NCBI GenBank assembly: GCA_018267365.1
Contig: JAFDYQ010000019.1
Span: 16,410 to 80,409, forward strand
Length of the DNA stretch: 64,000 bases
Direction: 5' to 3'
Source: Bacteroidota bacterium
Lineage (GTDB): Bacteria > Bacteroidota > Bacteroidia > Chitinophagales > LD1
In this document: piece after piece, positions 18,004 to 25,539 of the stretch
How positions within the stretch are numbered: the first letter of the stretch is position 1
How the letters are laid out: the number at the start of each line of letters is the position of its first letter
The notes under the pieces: model-generated
Databases searched by the model: none
The model's input: only the letters and a program-made list of their open reading frames with translations
What the model was told of the DNA's origin: nothing
Program-made: the position numbers and the translations under genes

Positions 18004-18627
18004 CTAGTACCTATCCTTGGTACTCTTCATCAGATTGTAGAGCATGTCTTTGGCGCGGAAGAGCTGGGCTTTGACGGTGCCCAGGGGCAGGTCGCAGCGC
18101 TCGGCTATCTCCTCATAGCTGAGTTCCTCAAAGTAGCGGAGCTCGATGAGCTGCTTGTACTTGGGGCTGAGTTCTTGAATCACCTCACGGATCTTGATGG
18201 CACGCTGATCTTTGATGATGCGCTCCTCGGGGGTCATAGCCTTATCCTTGACGGCTATCGGCACTGATTCGCCATCGTCATTAGGCGTGCTCTGGTCTAT
18301 AGAGGTGGTCTGGAGTTTCTTTTTGCGGATAAAGTCGATACAGTTATTGGTAGCGATGCGGAAGAGCCAGGTACTGAAGGCAAAATCCGCGCTGTAGTTA
18401 GCCAGGTTATTAAAAGCCTTGCTGAAGGCTACCATCGTGAGATCATCTGCATCGTCACGGTTGTGCACCATTTTCAGGATCATGTAGTAGACGGACTCCT
18501 TGTAGCGGGCCATCAGCTTGCCAAAGGCTACCTGGTCGCCCTCTTTGGCCTTATTGACCAGATCGAGATCGGGGTTTGCTTTGGGCTGCGGGGCAGGAGC
18601 CGGGGTTGGGTTGTTTTCTACTTCCAT
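18004..18627 (-). CDS. ECF/sigma-70-family RNA polymerase sigma factor
   Basis: 207 residues from the ATG at 18627; a longer frame upstream encodes a hydrophobic stretch that belongs to the overlapping gene, so this start is preferred. After a Pro-rich N-terminus (residues 8-18) come the sigma-2 region (residues about 22-95: GDQVAFGKLMARYKESVYYM, DADDLTMVAFSKAF, STWLFRIATNNCIDFIRKKK) and sigma-4 (about 135-195: LSPKYKQLIELRYFEELSYEEIAE with helix-turn-helix DLPLGTVKAQLFRAKDML). No anti-sigma gene is adjacent. It shares a 10-bp overlap with the end of the upstream glycosyltransferase gene, so the two are cotranscribed. Close in type to Bacteroidota housekeeping-like ECF factors; regulon unknown. 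Confidence 0.9.
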   Translation of the reverse strand: MEVENNPTPAPAPQPKANPDLDLVNKAKEGDQVAFGKLMARYKESVYYMILKMVHNRDDADDLTMVAFSKAFNNLANYSADFAFSTWLFRIATNNCIDFIRKKKLQTTSIDQSTPNDDGESVPIAVKDKAMTPEERIIKDQRAIKIREVIQELSPKYKQLIELRYFEELSYEEIAERCDLPLGTVKAQLFRAKDMLYNLMKSTKDRY

Positions 18628-19721
18628 TCGTGGTTGGGTCTGAATAAGGATACCATAAATATATAGAATAAGTAGACAACATAAAGCGGGTCCAGCAGCC
18701 AAAGCCAGCCAGAGAGGTCGCGCTGCTCCAGTTTATTGTTGATTCTGACGGTCACGATATGCTTGGTAGCGATCACAAAAAAGCCTGAAAGCAAGATAAA
18801 CAGCGGTATGGCTGATAAAATACACAGCGCTATAAATGTTGTGTAAAATAAAAAGTCGCTGAGCGCAAAGAGGAAGAGCAGTGCCTTGTGGTGAAACTTG
18901 TAGTGTGTGGCGGAACTGATATGGCGGCTCTTCTGGCGGATCCACTCGCTCCAGGTGCGCTTGGGCTCAGAGAAGGTGAAAGCATCCTTATGCAGCGTGA
19001 GCGCTGTCGTGCTGCCTTTGGCCTGCGCATTGACGAATAGGTCATCATCTCCGCTCTGTTTTTTACGGCCGCCTGATCTGTCCTTCCAGCCGGTGAATAC
19101 TTTCTTGCGGAAGCTCATGTTGCGACCCACACCCATGTACGGCATACCCGCCTGGGCAAAGGATAGGTACTGCGTGGCCGTCATGACATTCTCGTAGCGT
19201 ATGAGCATATTGAGCAGGCCGCGATAGCGGTAGAAAGGGGAGTAGCCCAAGACAAAATCGGTATCGCTGAGATAGGCACCCACCAGATGCTCCAGCCAGT
19301 GGGCAGAGGCCGGCTTGCAGTCGGCATCGGTCACTACTATTATGTCGTATTGAGCCGCCTCGACACCTACCTTGAGGGCAAACTTTTTGCCCGGCATCGG
19401 CTTTTCGCCCGGCTTGATATTGAAGAGGCGGATATTGTCGTTCCGCTTGAAATAGTCTGCTACTACGTCTACGGTGCCGTCGGTAGACTGATCATTCACG
19501 ATGATCACCTCAAACTTTGGGTAGTGCTGTATCATGACTACCTTGAGGTACTGGCGGAGATTGTCGGCCTCGTTGCGCGCGCAGATCACAATAGATACGG
19601 GCGGATAGCTCTCCGGCTCGTAGTGCGGCTCACGACTATAGCTGAGCCGGCTGAAGACCAGTATATAATAGGACAACTGCAAAACAACCGCCCCGATGAA
19701 TAAAGCGTACAGGATTAACAT
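18618..19721 (-). CDS. Membrane glycosyltransferase, family 2
   Basis: 367 residues from the ATG at 19721, which begins a membrane helix (residues 2-22); an upstream in-frame ATG at 19808 would add 29 residues. The GT-A catalytic domain shows VSIVICARNEADNL (42-55), VNDQSTDGT (75-83), the DxD-type metal site TDAD (131-134) and a later SGDDDLFV acidic motif (223-230) with a WSEWIRQKSRH segment like the Q/RxxRW motif. Two or three membrane helices close the protein (about 300-350). It should transfer a sugar from a nucleotide donor to a lipid or polysaccharide at the inner membrane face. Acceptor unknown. The gene overlaps the following sigma gene by 10 bp. Confidence 0.87.
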   Translation of the reverse strand: MLILYALFIGAVVLQLSYYILVFSRLSYSREPHYEPESYPPVSIVICARNEADNLRQYLKVVMIQHYPKFEVIIVNDQSTDGTVDVVADYFKRNDNIRLFNIKPGEKPMPGKKFALKVGVEAAQYDIIVVTDADCKPASAHWLEHLVGAYLSDTDFVLGYSPFYRYRGLLNMLIRYENVMTATQYLSFAQAGMPYMGVGRNMSFRKKVFTGWKDRSGGRKKQSGDDDLFVNAQAKGSTTALTLHKDAFTFSEPKRTWSEWIRQKSRHISSATHYKFHHKALLFLFALSDFLFYTTFIALCILSAIPLFILLSGFFVIATKHIVTVRINNKLEQRDLSGWLWLLDPLYVVYLFYIFMVSLFRPNHEWK

Positions 19722-19814
19722 CTTGCAAAGAAACGGATAAAGAAGCGTGCCGAAAACGGAGTAATACACATCTGACAGAGGATGTGGGAGATAGTAGACA
19801 AAAATCAATGGTCG

Positions 19815-20291
19815 CTAGTCCTTGGGTATATACGGCCCACCTGTCTCACCCCAGCCCCACTTCGGCATGGGTTCCTCTTTGGACATCGGGTTTTCTGTGA
19901 TCACAGAGTTGATGACCGCTATACGGCTGCCCCACTCCAGATAACCCACGAGTGCAGAACGAAACTCCGGGTCTGACGGCAGGCCTATCTCATCGCAGCT
20001 CTCCAGCAGCAAGCCTACCCATCTCTTTCGCTTGTCTTCATCCAGCATTTTGCCGAGGTGCTTAGAGATCATAAAGTGATGGCTGCCGCCATCGCCTTCG
20101 CTGTACAGCTTTGGGCCACCAAAGACCTCTGCTATGAAATGGGCTACATGCTTCGTGTGATCGCCGGACATATTTTTGAACACAGGATAGAGCAGGTCGT
20201 CCTGAAAGACTTTACCGTAAAAAACCTTTGTGAGCCTCTCCAGGGCTTCCTGACCTCCGGCCCATTCGTATAAAGTGGGAATGTGGGACAT
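19815..20291 (-). CDS. Group II truncated haemoglobin-like globin
   Basis: 158 residues. The N-terminal half fits a 2-on-2 globin: TLYEWAGGQEALERL, then YGKVFQDDLLYPVFKNM (helix B/E region), a glycine-rich EF loop (SEGDGGSHH) and SKHLGKML, whose His (about residue 78) is the best candidate proximal ligand, followed by RKRWVGLLLES with the conserved Trp typical of group II. A C-terminal tail of about 30 residues (WGWGETGGPY) extends beyond the usual fold. Such globins bind O2 or NO and may detoxify reactive nitrogen or support respiration. Divergent from tgt across 103 bp. Confidence 0.8.
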   Translation of the reverse strand: MSHIPTLYEWAGGQEALERLTKVFYGKVFQDDLLYPVFKNMSGDHTKHVAHFIAEVFGGPKLYSEGDGGSHHFMISKHLGKMLDEDKRKRWVGLLLESCDEIGLPSDPEFRSALVGYLEWGSRIAVINSVITENPMSKEEPMPKWGWGETGGPYIPKD

Positions 20292-20379
20292 AGTAGTATT
20301 GCTTTTCTTTTAGGACGATACAGAGATAGGTGTATTTTGAAAAAATGCCAAACGCAGGGCTAAGTTATTAAGATATATC

Positions 20380-20387
20380 TATTTTCG
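20380..20387 (+). promoter_or_regulatory. Near-consensus -7 box (TATTTTCG) close to the tgt start
   Basis: It matches TAnnTTTG at seven of eight positions and ends 7 nt before the ATG. No clear -33 TTG at 19 bp. Confidence 0.3.
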
Positions 20388-20394
20388 GCCTCAG

Positions 20395-21525
20395 ATGAAA
20401 TTCACGTTACAATCTACTGATACGAACAGCAAGGCCCGCGCGGGTGAAATCACCACCGACCACGGGGTGATACAGACGCCGATCTTTATGCCGGTGGGTA
20501 CAGCAGGCACTGTCAAGGCCGTACACTTCAATGAGTTGCGCGCTGATATCAATGCGCAGATTATCTTGGGCAATACTTATCACCTATATCTGCGTCCGGG
20601 TCTGGATACGATACAAAGGGCGGGTGGGCTGCATAAATTCATAGGATGGGACAGGCCGATACTGACGGATAGCGGCGGCTATCAGGTCTACTCGCTGTCT
20701 GATATCCGCAAGATAAAAGAAGAAGGCGCGGAGTTTCGCAGTCATATAGATGGCAGCAAGCACCAGTTTACCCCCGAGAATGTGATAGACACGCAGCGAA
20801 AGATCGGTGCGGATATTATGATGGCCTTTGATGAGTGTACGCCATATCCTTGTGAGTACGACTATGCCAGGAAGTCGCTCGCTATGACGCATCGGTGGCT
20901 GGACCGCTGTATCAGCCGCTACCGCGAGACGGAGGGGCTGTATGGGTATACGCAGACTTTGTTTCCGATCGTGCAGGGCTCTACTTATAAGGACCTCCGC
21001 AAGCAGTCTGCAGAGTACATAGCCGAGAAAGGCATGGAGGGCAACGCCATAGGCGGCCTGAGCGTAGGCGAGCCGGATGAAGATATGTATGAAATGACCG
21101 AGCTGGTCTGTGACATCCTGCCAAAGGACAAGCCGCGCTACCTGATGGGCGTGGGTACGCCTGCCAATATACTGGAGGGCATCTCTCTGGGCGTGGATAT
21201 GTTTGACTGTGTGATGCCGACGCGCAATGCACGCAACGGAATGCTCTTTACCACGCAAGGGATCATCAATATTAGAAATGAGAAATTTAAGAATGACTTC
21301 ACGCCGATAGATGCGGGTGGTGCGTGTGAGCTAGTACATACGCATACCAAGGCCTATCTGCGCCATCTGGTACACTCCGGCGAGATGCTGGGGGCGATGA
21401 TCTCGTCTGTCAATAACCTGAGCTTCTATCTCTGGCTGGTGGGCGAGGCGCGGCAGCATATCCTGGCGGGAGATTTTGCCGCGTGGAAGAAGGAAACGCT
21501 GGCGAGGGTGATGACGAGGTTGTGA
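20395..21525 (+). CDS. tgt: Queuine/preQ1 tRNA-ribosyltransferase (tRNA-guanine transglycosylase)
   Basis: 376 residues, normal family length. It exchanges guanine-34 in GUN anticodons for preQ1, the key step in queuosine synthesis. Catalytic landmarks are present: DSGGYQVYSL with the general-base Asp near residue 96, FDECTPYPC near 143, IGGLSVGEP near 219-227 and the nucleophile segment MFDCVMPTRNARNG near 265-278. The C-terminal zinc site normally written CxCxxC...H is not intact: the region reads GACELVHTHTKAYLRHLVHSGE, with one Cys and several His. I recall Bacteroidota Tgt proteins often lacking these cysteines, so this is probably a clade feature, not decay. Divergent from the globin gene. 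Confidence 0.95.
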   Translation: MKFTLQSTDTNSKARAGEITTDHGVIQTPIFMPVGTAGTVKAVHFNELRADINAQIILGNTYHLYLRPGLDTIQRAGGLHKFIGWDRPILTDSGGYQVYSLSDIRKIKEEGAEFRSHIDGSKHQFTPENVIDTQRKIGADIMMAFDECTPYPCEYDYARKSLAMTHRWLDRCISRYRETEGLYGYTQTLFPIVQGSTYKDLRKQSAEYIAEKGMEGNAIGGLSVGEPDEDMYEMTELVCDILPKDKPRYLMGVGTPANILEGISLGVDMFDCVMPTRNARNGMLFTTQGIINIRNEKFKNDFTPIDAGGACELVHTHTKAYLRHLVHSGEMLGAMISSVNNLSFYLWLVGEARQHILAGDFAAWKKETLARVMTRL

Positions 21526-21648
21526 CCTCACCCCGGCCCTCTCCGAAGGAGAGGGAGGAATGTAGCAATAGCTTTAAGAAAATGATAATTGAACTGTAAA
21601 TAAGCATACTAATATTATTCCTCCCCTTCGGGGAGGTCAGGAGGGGTG
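21526..21648. repeat. Two dispersed-type hairpins between tgt and the permease gene
   Basis: Hairpin 1 (21537-21555): CCCTCTCC / GGAGAGGG with a GAA loop. Hairpin 2 (21620-21636): CCTCCCC / GGGGAGG closed by a TTCG-type tetraloop. Both stems are perfect, very GC-rich and lack a proper T tract. They look like members of repetitive extragenic palindrome families. Hairpin 2 lies just upstream of the permease ATG and could affect its translation. Confidence 0.5.
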
Positions 21649-22725
21649 ATGAAGAAGATCGACTGGTACATATTGAAGAAGTTTCTCGGCACGTTTGTGT
21701 TTATCATCGTGCTGCTGAATCTTATCACTGTAGTGGTGGATGTATCAGAGAAGATCGACAACTTTCTGGATGGCAGCGCTACTGTATGGGAGATCATCTT
21801 CTCCTACTATATGGCGTTTATCCCCTATATCTCGTCTATGCTGGCACCGTTCTTTGTGCTGGTGGCTGTCATCTTCTTTACTTCACAGCTGGCGGATAGG
21901 TCGGAGATCATAGCAATACTCAATAGCGGTACGAGTTACTTCCGTTTTCTTCGGCCCTATGCTGTCGGCGCGGTGATACTTGGTGCGAGTCTTTGGGTGT
22001 GCAATAACTACCTGGTGCCGATGGCCAATCATAAGCGGCTGCAGTTTGAGAGCACATATATCAATAAGTTCACCCGGTCTATGAGCTATAATTATCACAG
22101 GACCATCAGCCCGGGTACTTTTATGTACGTGGAGAACTACCGGCCGGCAGATGCTGTGGGTAGCAGGTTTTCCATAGATAAATTTGAGAAAGGAAAGATG
22201 GTCATGAAGCTGCGCAGTGAGAGCATCATGTGGGATACGATCAAAAAGACATGGAGAGTACACAATTACTACATACGTGAGCTGCACCCGGATGGAGATG
22301 TGATACGTACGGGGACAGATATGGATTCGCTTTTCCCTTTCCGGCCAGAGAACTTTGCCATCACTACAGACAGGAAGGATGAGATGACCACGCCTGCTCT
22401 GAAGGATTTCATCAGGCATATGCAGAAAGCAGGGTCTAATGATATCGAGTTCTATGAGGTGGAGCTGTATAGGCGCACATCGGGAGCATTCAGCGTACTG
22501 ATCATGACGCTGATAGGCGTGAGCCTGGCCTCGCGCAAGATACGTGGAGGCTTGGGTTGGCACCTTGTATTAGGCATCGCGCTTTGCGCTACCTTTGAGA
22601 TCATCATGAAGTTCTCTGTGACCTTTGCTACCAACTCCTCTCTGCATCCCTTTATAGGGGTATGGATACCAAACTTTATCTTTGGGTGTGTCGCAGTCTA
22701 TCTGCTGAAAACTGCACCTAAGTAA
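21649..22725 (+). CDS. LptF/LptG (YjgP/YjgQ)-family permease
   Basis: 358 residues from the ATG at 21649 (a GTG precedes it directly). The family topology is evident: membrane helices at about residues 10-33 (FLGTFVFIIVLLNLITVVV), 50-80, and 95-120, a periplasmic beta-jellyroll region (about 125-260, with YNYHRTISPGTFMYVENY), then three more helices from about 270 (SVLIMTLIGVSLASRK) to the C-terminus. LptF/G form the inner-membrane part of the LptB2FG exporter that extracts lipopolysaccharide. Bacteroidota carry separated lptF/lptG-like genes, so which subunit this is cannot be decided. It stands between Tgt and a T9SS cargo gene. Confidence 0.88.
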   Translation: MKKIDWYILKKFLGTFVFIIVLLNLITVVVDVSEKIDNFLDGSATVWEIIFSYYMAFIPYISSMLAPFFVLVAVIFFTSQLADRSEIIAILNSGTSYFRFLRPYAVGAVILGASLWVCNNYLVPMANHKRLQFESTYINKFTRSMSYNYHRTISPGTFMYVENYRPADAVGSRFSIDKFEKGKMVMKLRSESIMWDTIKKTWRVHNYYIRELHPDGDVIRTGTDMDSLFPFRPENFAITTDRKDEMTTPALKDFIRHMQKAGSNDIEFYEVELYRRTSGAFSVLIMTLIGVSLASRKIRGGLGWHLVLGIALCATFEIIMKFSVTFATNSSLHPFIGVWIPNFIFGCVAVYLLKTAPK

Positions 22726-22755
22726 AAAGCTTATCTTAGGCTTCAAATATTGATC

Positions 22756-24234
22756 ATGAAAACAAGTTTTCTCTTTTTTTCTCTCTTTCTACTATCAATG
22801 GGAGCCAGGGCACAAACCTGTACACCTGAGGTTTTTATCAGACCTGTAGATTCCACTTTTCTCTCTATCTATTGTAATCCTGCCAGACTAGTGTATTTGT
22901 ATGTCGACTCTACGGTGCATAGCGGGTCATCACCACAATATAATTGGTATTTCAATGACAGCCTGATAGCTAGTTCCACTGATTACGTAAACTTCACAGG
23001 GGAGATAGATGAAAGCGACACGATCTATGTAGAGATGACGAGCAATGATCCCTGCGCTAACGCTGCTACGGTCAGGAGTAATCTTTTGATACTGCATACA
23101 GATGCATCTACACCTTTCGTGCTGTCCGGCGGCACATCTATGCAAGCCGGCTGCCAGGGTGCCCAAGTAATGTATTATTTCACCACAGTAGATGTCGATT
23201 CAGTGATGATCGTTTCTAATCACTACTACATGAAAAGGCTGTCTCCACCCGGTACCTGGGCTGCACCACGTACGGATACTGTAGTAGGACCCGCTATGCC
23301 GGGTGAACGTTTAGACCCATATGTACGCGCTTATAATTTAGTGAGCATAGGTTACTGCTCGACTGGTTTTGCTTTTGATACAGGACTGTACGCTATAGGC
23401 GATACGATACCCACTCAGAACCTATGTATGGTGTCGATAGATAGTACCACTCAAATGCCTCATGTGATATGGGAGAAGGCCGACAAGGCCGCCACAGATA
23501 GCTTCTACATCTACCGAACCAGTTCCCCGGATTCCGCTTATAGCCAGGTCGCCGTTTTGAGCAGAGACTCTCTGAGCGAGTGGGCAGATCAGACAGCCAG
23601 TGCTGACAGTTTCAGCTATAGATATATGATTGCATTGATGGATACCTGCTGTAATCTATCGCCACAGAGCCCCTACATACAGACACTGTATCTATCGGCT
23701 ACCGGAAACGGAGGATTCACCTGGGTGCCATATGCTGTGGAGGGAGATACTAGTAGTCTGACGTATGCGCTGTACAGAGACTCTGCCGGACTCGGAGATT
23801 GGCAACTGATACAGACTGCTGCGCGGGGTCAAACCTCTCTGACTGATCCTCAGTATTCATTGTATCCAGGGGCCAACTATCGCCTGGTAGTAGTCCTACC
23901 GTATACCTGCGTACCTTCCAGAAACACCTCCACTATTTTATCCAATACGCTACAGCGCCCATACCTGATATCAGGTCTTGATCTGGTCGGTCAGGAGTTA
24001 TCTATAAGCGTATCACCTAACCCCGTGGCAGATAAGCTTAGTATATCGTGTGCGGCATCTATGAGTAACCCGATCCGGCTGGAGGTGAGCGATGCGATGG
24101 GACAAATAGTTTTGGCAACCACTACCCAAAAAGAACAACTTGTTATATCCACTGCGCCTTTTCCTCCGGGAGTGTATCATTTGAAGGCATACACAAACAA
24201 TGAAATGAAGCTGATCCGGATTGTCAAACAATAA
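22756..24234 (+). CDS. Secreted protein with fibronectin-like repeats and T9SS type A C-terminal domain
   Basis: 492 residues from the ATG at 22756 (a TTG at 22750 is less likely). Signal peptide ends GARAQ near residue 20. The central part has beta-sandwich-like segments with acidic Asp/Ser/Thr-rich strands, two of which (near residues 230-300 and 310-390) look like fibronectin type III-like folds built around W-x-x and YRY or YRL strands. The last 75 residues (SVSPNPVADKLSI, then DAMGQIVL and PPGVYHLKAY) are a type A T9SS sorting domain, so the protein is exported across the outer membrane and attached or released. No catalytic motif seen. Function unknown. Confidence 0.82.
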   Translation: MKTSFLFFSLFLLSMGARAQTCTPEVFIRPVDSTFLSIYCNPARLVYLYVDSTVHSGSSPQYNWYFNDSLIASSTDYVNFTGEIDESDTIYVEMTSNDPCANAATVRSNLLILHTDASTPFVLSGGTSMQAGCQGAQVMYYFTTVDVDSVMIVSNHYYMKRLSPPGTWAAPRTDTVVGPAMPGERLDPYVRAYNLVSIGYCSTGFAFDTGLYAIGDTIPTQNLCMVSIDSTTQMPHVIWEKADKAATDSFYIYRTSSPDSAYSQVAVLSRDSLSEWADQTASADSFSYRYMIALMDTCCNLSPQSPYIQTLYLSATGNGGFTWVPYAVEGDTSSLTYALYRDSAGLGDWQLIQTAARGQTSLTDPQYSLYPGANYRLVVVLPYTCVPSRNTSTILSNTLQRPYLISGLDLVGQELSISVSPNPVADKLSISCAASMSNPIRLEVSDAMGQIVLATTTQKEQLVISTAPFPPGVYHLKAYTNNEMKLIRIVKQ

Positions 24235-24243
24235 TGCTTTTGC

Positions 24244-24251
24244 TATTATTG
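24244..24251 (+). promoter_or_regulatory. Near-consensus -7 box (TATTATTG) before the ketosynthase operon
   Basis: One mismatch to TAnnTTTG; it ends 4 nt before the ATG at 24256. Placement resembles the boxes at 2942 and 12346. No supporting -33 element. Confidence 0.25.
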
Positions 24252-24255
24252 ACCT

Positions 24256-24873
24256 ATGCAATCTTATATCACCCGCTATGTACAGGTCAATGGAGCAGCC
24301 ATCCATGTGGATGGTGGCTTGTACTACAGAGGCGAGGCATCGGGAGCAGAATTTCTGGCGGAGGCATATAAGGGCATCGGGCTGGACTATCCTAAATTTT
24401 ACAAGATGGACCCGCTGAGCAGGCTGGCCGTACTGGCTACGGAGATGCTGCTAAAAGGTCGCAAAATCACGCAGGAATATAAGCCTGAAGATGTAGCTGT
24501 CATCGTGACCTCTGCGCACTCGAGCCTGGATACTGACCTGCGCTACCAGCAGTCGGTGGCTACCGCGCCGAGCCCATCGCTATTCGTATACACGCTGCCT
24601 AATGTGATGATAGGAGAGGTCTGTATACGGCAAGGGATAAAGGGGGAGAATACCTGTTTTGTATCAGCAGATTTTGATCCGGAGTTTCAGGCGGGCTATG
24701 TGAATGGGCTGCTGGTAGAGGGCAGAGCAGAGGTGTGTATCTCTGGCCGGGCAGACTATCTGCGGGGCGGGATGAATGCTTTTTTTATGCTGGTAGAGAA
24801 AAATCCTGCATCTTTGGGAGAATACAATACACAAACCATCAAACAACTATACGACCGGCAATGGAAGAATTAA
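24256..24873 (+). CDS. Short ketosynthase-like protein without active-site cysteine
   Basis: 205 residues, about half a normal ketosynthase. It resembles the N-terminal thiolase-fold half seen in Bacteroidota flexirubin and aryl-polyene loci: YPKFYKMDPLSRLAVLATEMLL (48-69), then DVAVIVTSAHSSLDTD and LPNVMIGEVCIRQG. Where a ketosynthase would carry the TACAS active-site Cys the protein reads SADFDPEFQAGY, so it cannot form an acyl-enzyme there. It may act as a chain-length factor-like or scaffolding partner for the FabF-type enzyme two genes later. First gene of a tight six-gene operon; its end overlaps the ACP start by 13 bp. Confidence 0.65.
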   Translation: MQSYITRYVQVNGAAIHVDGGLYYRGEASGAEFLAEAYKGIGLDYPKFYKMDPLSRLAVLATEMLLKGRKITQEYKPEDVAVIVTSAHSSLDTDLRYQQSVATAPSPSLFVYTLPNVMIGEVCIRQGIKGENTCFVSADFDPEFQAGYVNGLLVEGRAEVCISGRADYLRGGMNAFFMLVEKNPASLGEYNTQTIKQLYDRQWKN

Positions 24874-25118
24874 TGCAGACACTCAAGGGGCAGATAGTAG
24901 AGCAGCTCAATCTGCAACATATCAAACCGGAAGATATCGGAGATGATCAGCCACTCTTTATCGAAGGCCTTGGGCTGGATTCTATAGATGCGCTGGAGCT
25001 GATCGTGCTGCTGCAGCAGAAATATGGCATCAAACTAGCCAATCCGTCTGAAGGGCCGACTGTATTCAAGACCGTGCGCAGTATAGCGGAGTATATCACG
25101 GCGCATAAGGCGGCGTAA
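24861..25118 (+). CDS. Acyl carrier protein
   Basis: 85 residues from the ATG at 24861, nested over the last 13 bp of the previous gene. The phosphopantetheine attachment motif GLGLDSIDALEL (Ser near residue 37) is intact, flanked by acidic helices typical of ACPs. This is a specialised ACP serving the neighbouring ketosynthases; it is more distantly related in sequence pattern (IVEQLNLQHIKPEDIG) to the housekeeping AcpP of fatty-acid synthesis. It needs a phosphopantetheinyl transferase encoded elsewhere. The nested start suggests tightly coupled translation with its partner. Confidence 0.92.
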   Translation: MEELMQTLKGQIVEQLNLQHIKPEDIGDDQPLFIEGLGLDSIDALELIVLLQQKYGIKLANPSEGPTVFKTVRSIAEYITAHKAA

Positions 25119-25131
25119 ATGGGCTTTACTT

Positions 25132-25539
25132 ATGGCAAGATACCAGATCGTGTTTTTAGTGATAGCCGTCATTGGGTTCACAGCCTGTGATCCATTTAAA
25201 CTTGTAGAGTTTAAAAATCGAACTGGTAGTCCGGTAAATGTCAAAATCGTGCAGGGTGGTACAGATGAATATCGATTTCAAAATTACCTTACTCAGTACA
25301 AATATTTAGATACTATTAGGTTTCAGCTTTTGCCTCATTCAAGTACGGTTTTTGATTTGGGAATGGGATCAATAAGTGAATATGAATTAGAAAGACTGGC
25401 TCATTCCATCAAGTTTATTGAAATAGGAACTCCGACTGCAACAAAAATTTACAAAGATTCAACTCAAGTTTTGAATCTTTTCAAAGCGAATTTAAAAGGC
25501 AATTTTATGCATCAAAGAGTGGAGGTAGATATTGAATGA
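25132..25539 (+). CDS. Small hypothetical lipoprotein, AT-rich, inside the ketosynthase operon
   Basis: 135 residues with a lipoprotein signal (IAVIGFTAC, lipid Cys near residue 19). The mature part is a small beta-rich domain (FKNRTGSPVNVKIVQGG and FQLLPHSSTVFDLGMG), similar in feel to lipoproteins that bind or shield surface components, but I recognise no family. The gene is strikingly AT-rich compared with its neighbours (one 60-bp line holds about 27 percent GC) and uses different codons. Its stop overlaps the start of the FabF-like gene (ATGA), so it is translated as part of the operon. Probably a later insertion. Confidence 0.65.
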   Translation: MARYQIVFLVIAVIGFTACDPFKLVEFKNRTGSPVNVKIVQGGTDEYRFQNYLTQYKYLDTIRFQLLPHSSTVFDLGMGSISEYELERLAHSIKFIEIGTPTATKIYKDSTQVLNLFKANLKGNFMHQRVEVDIE

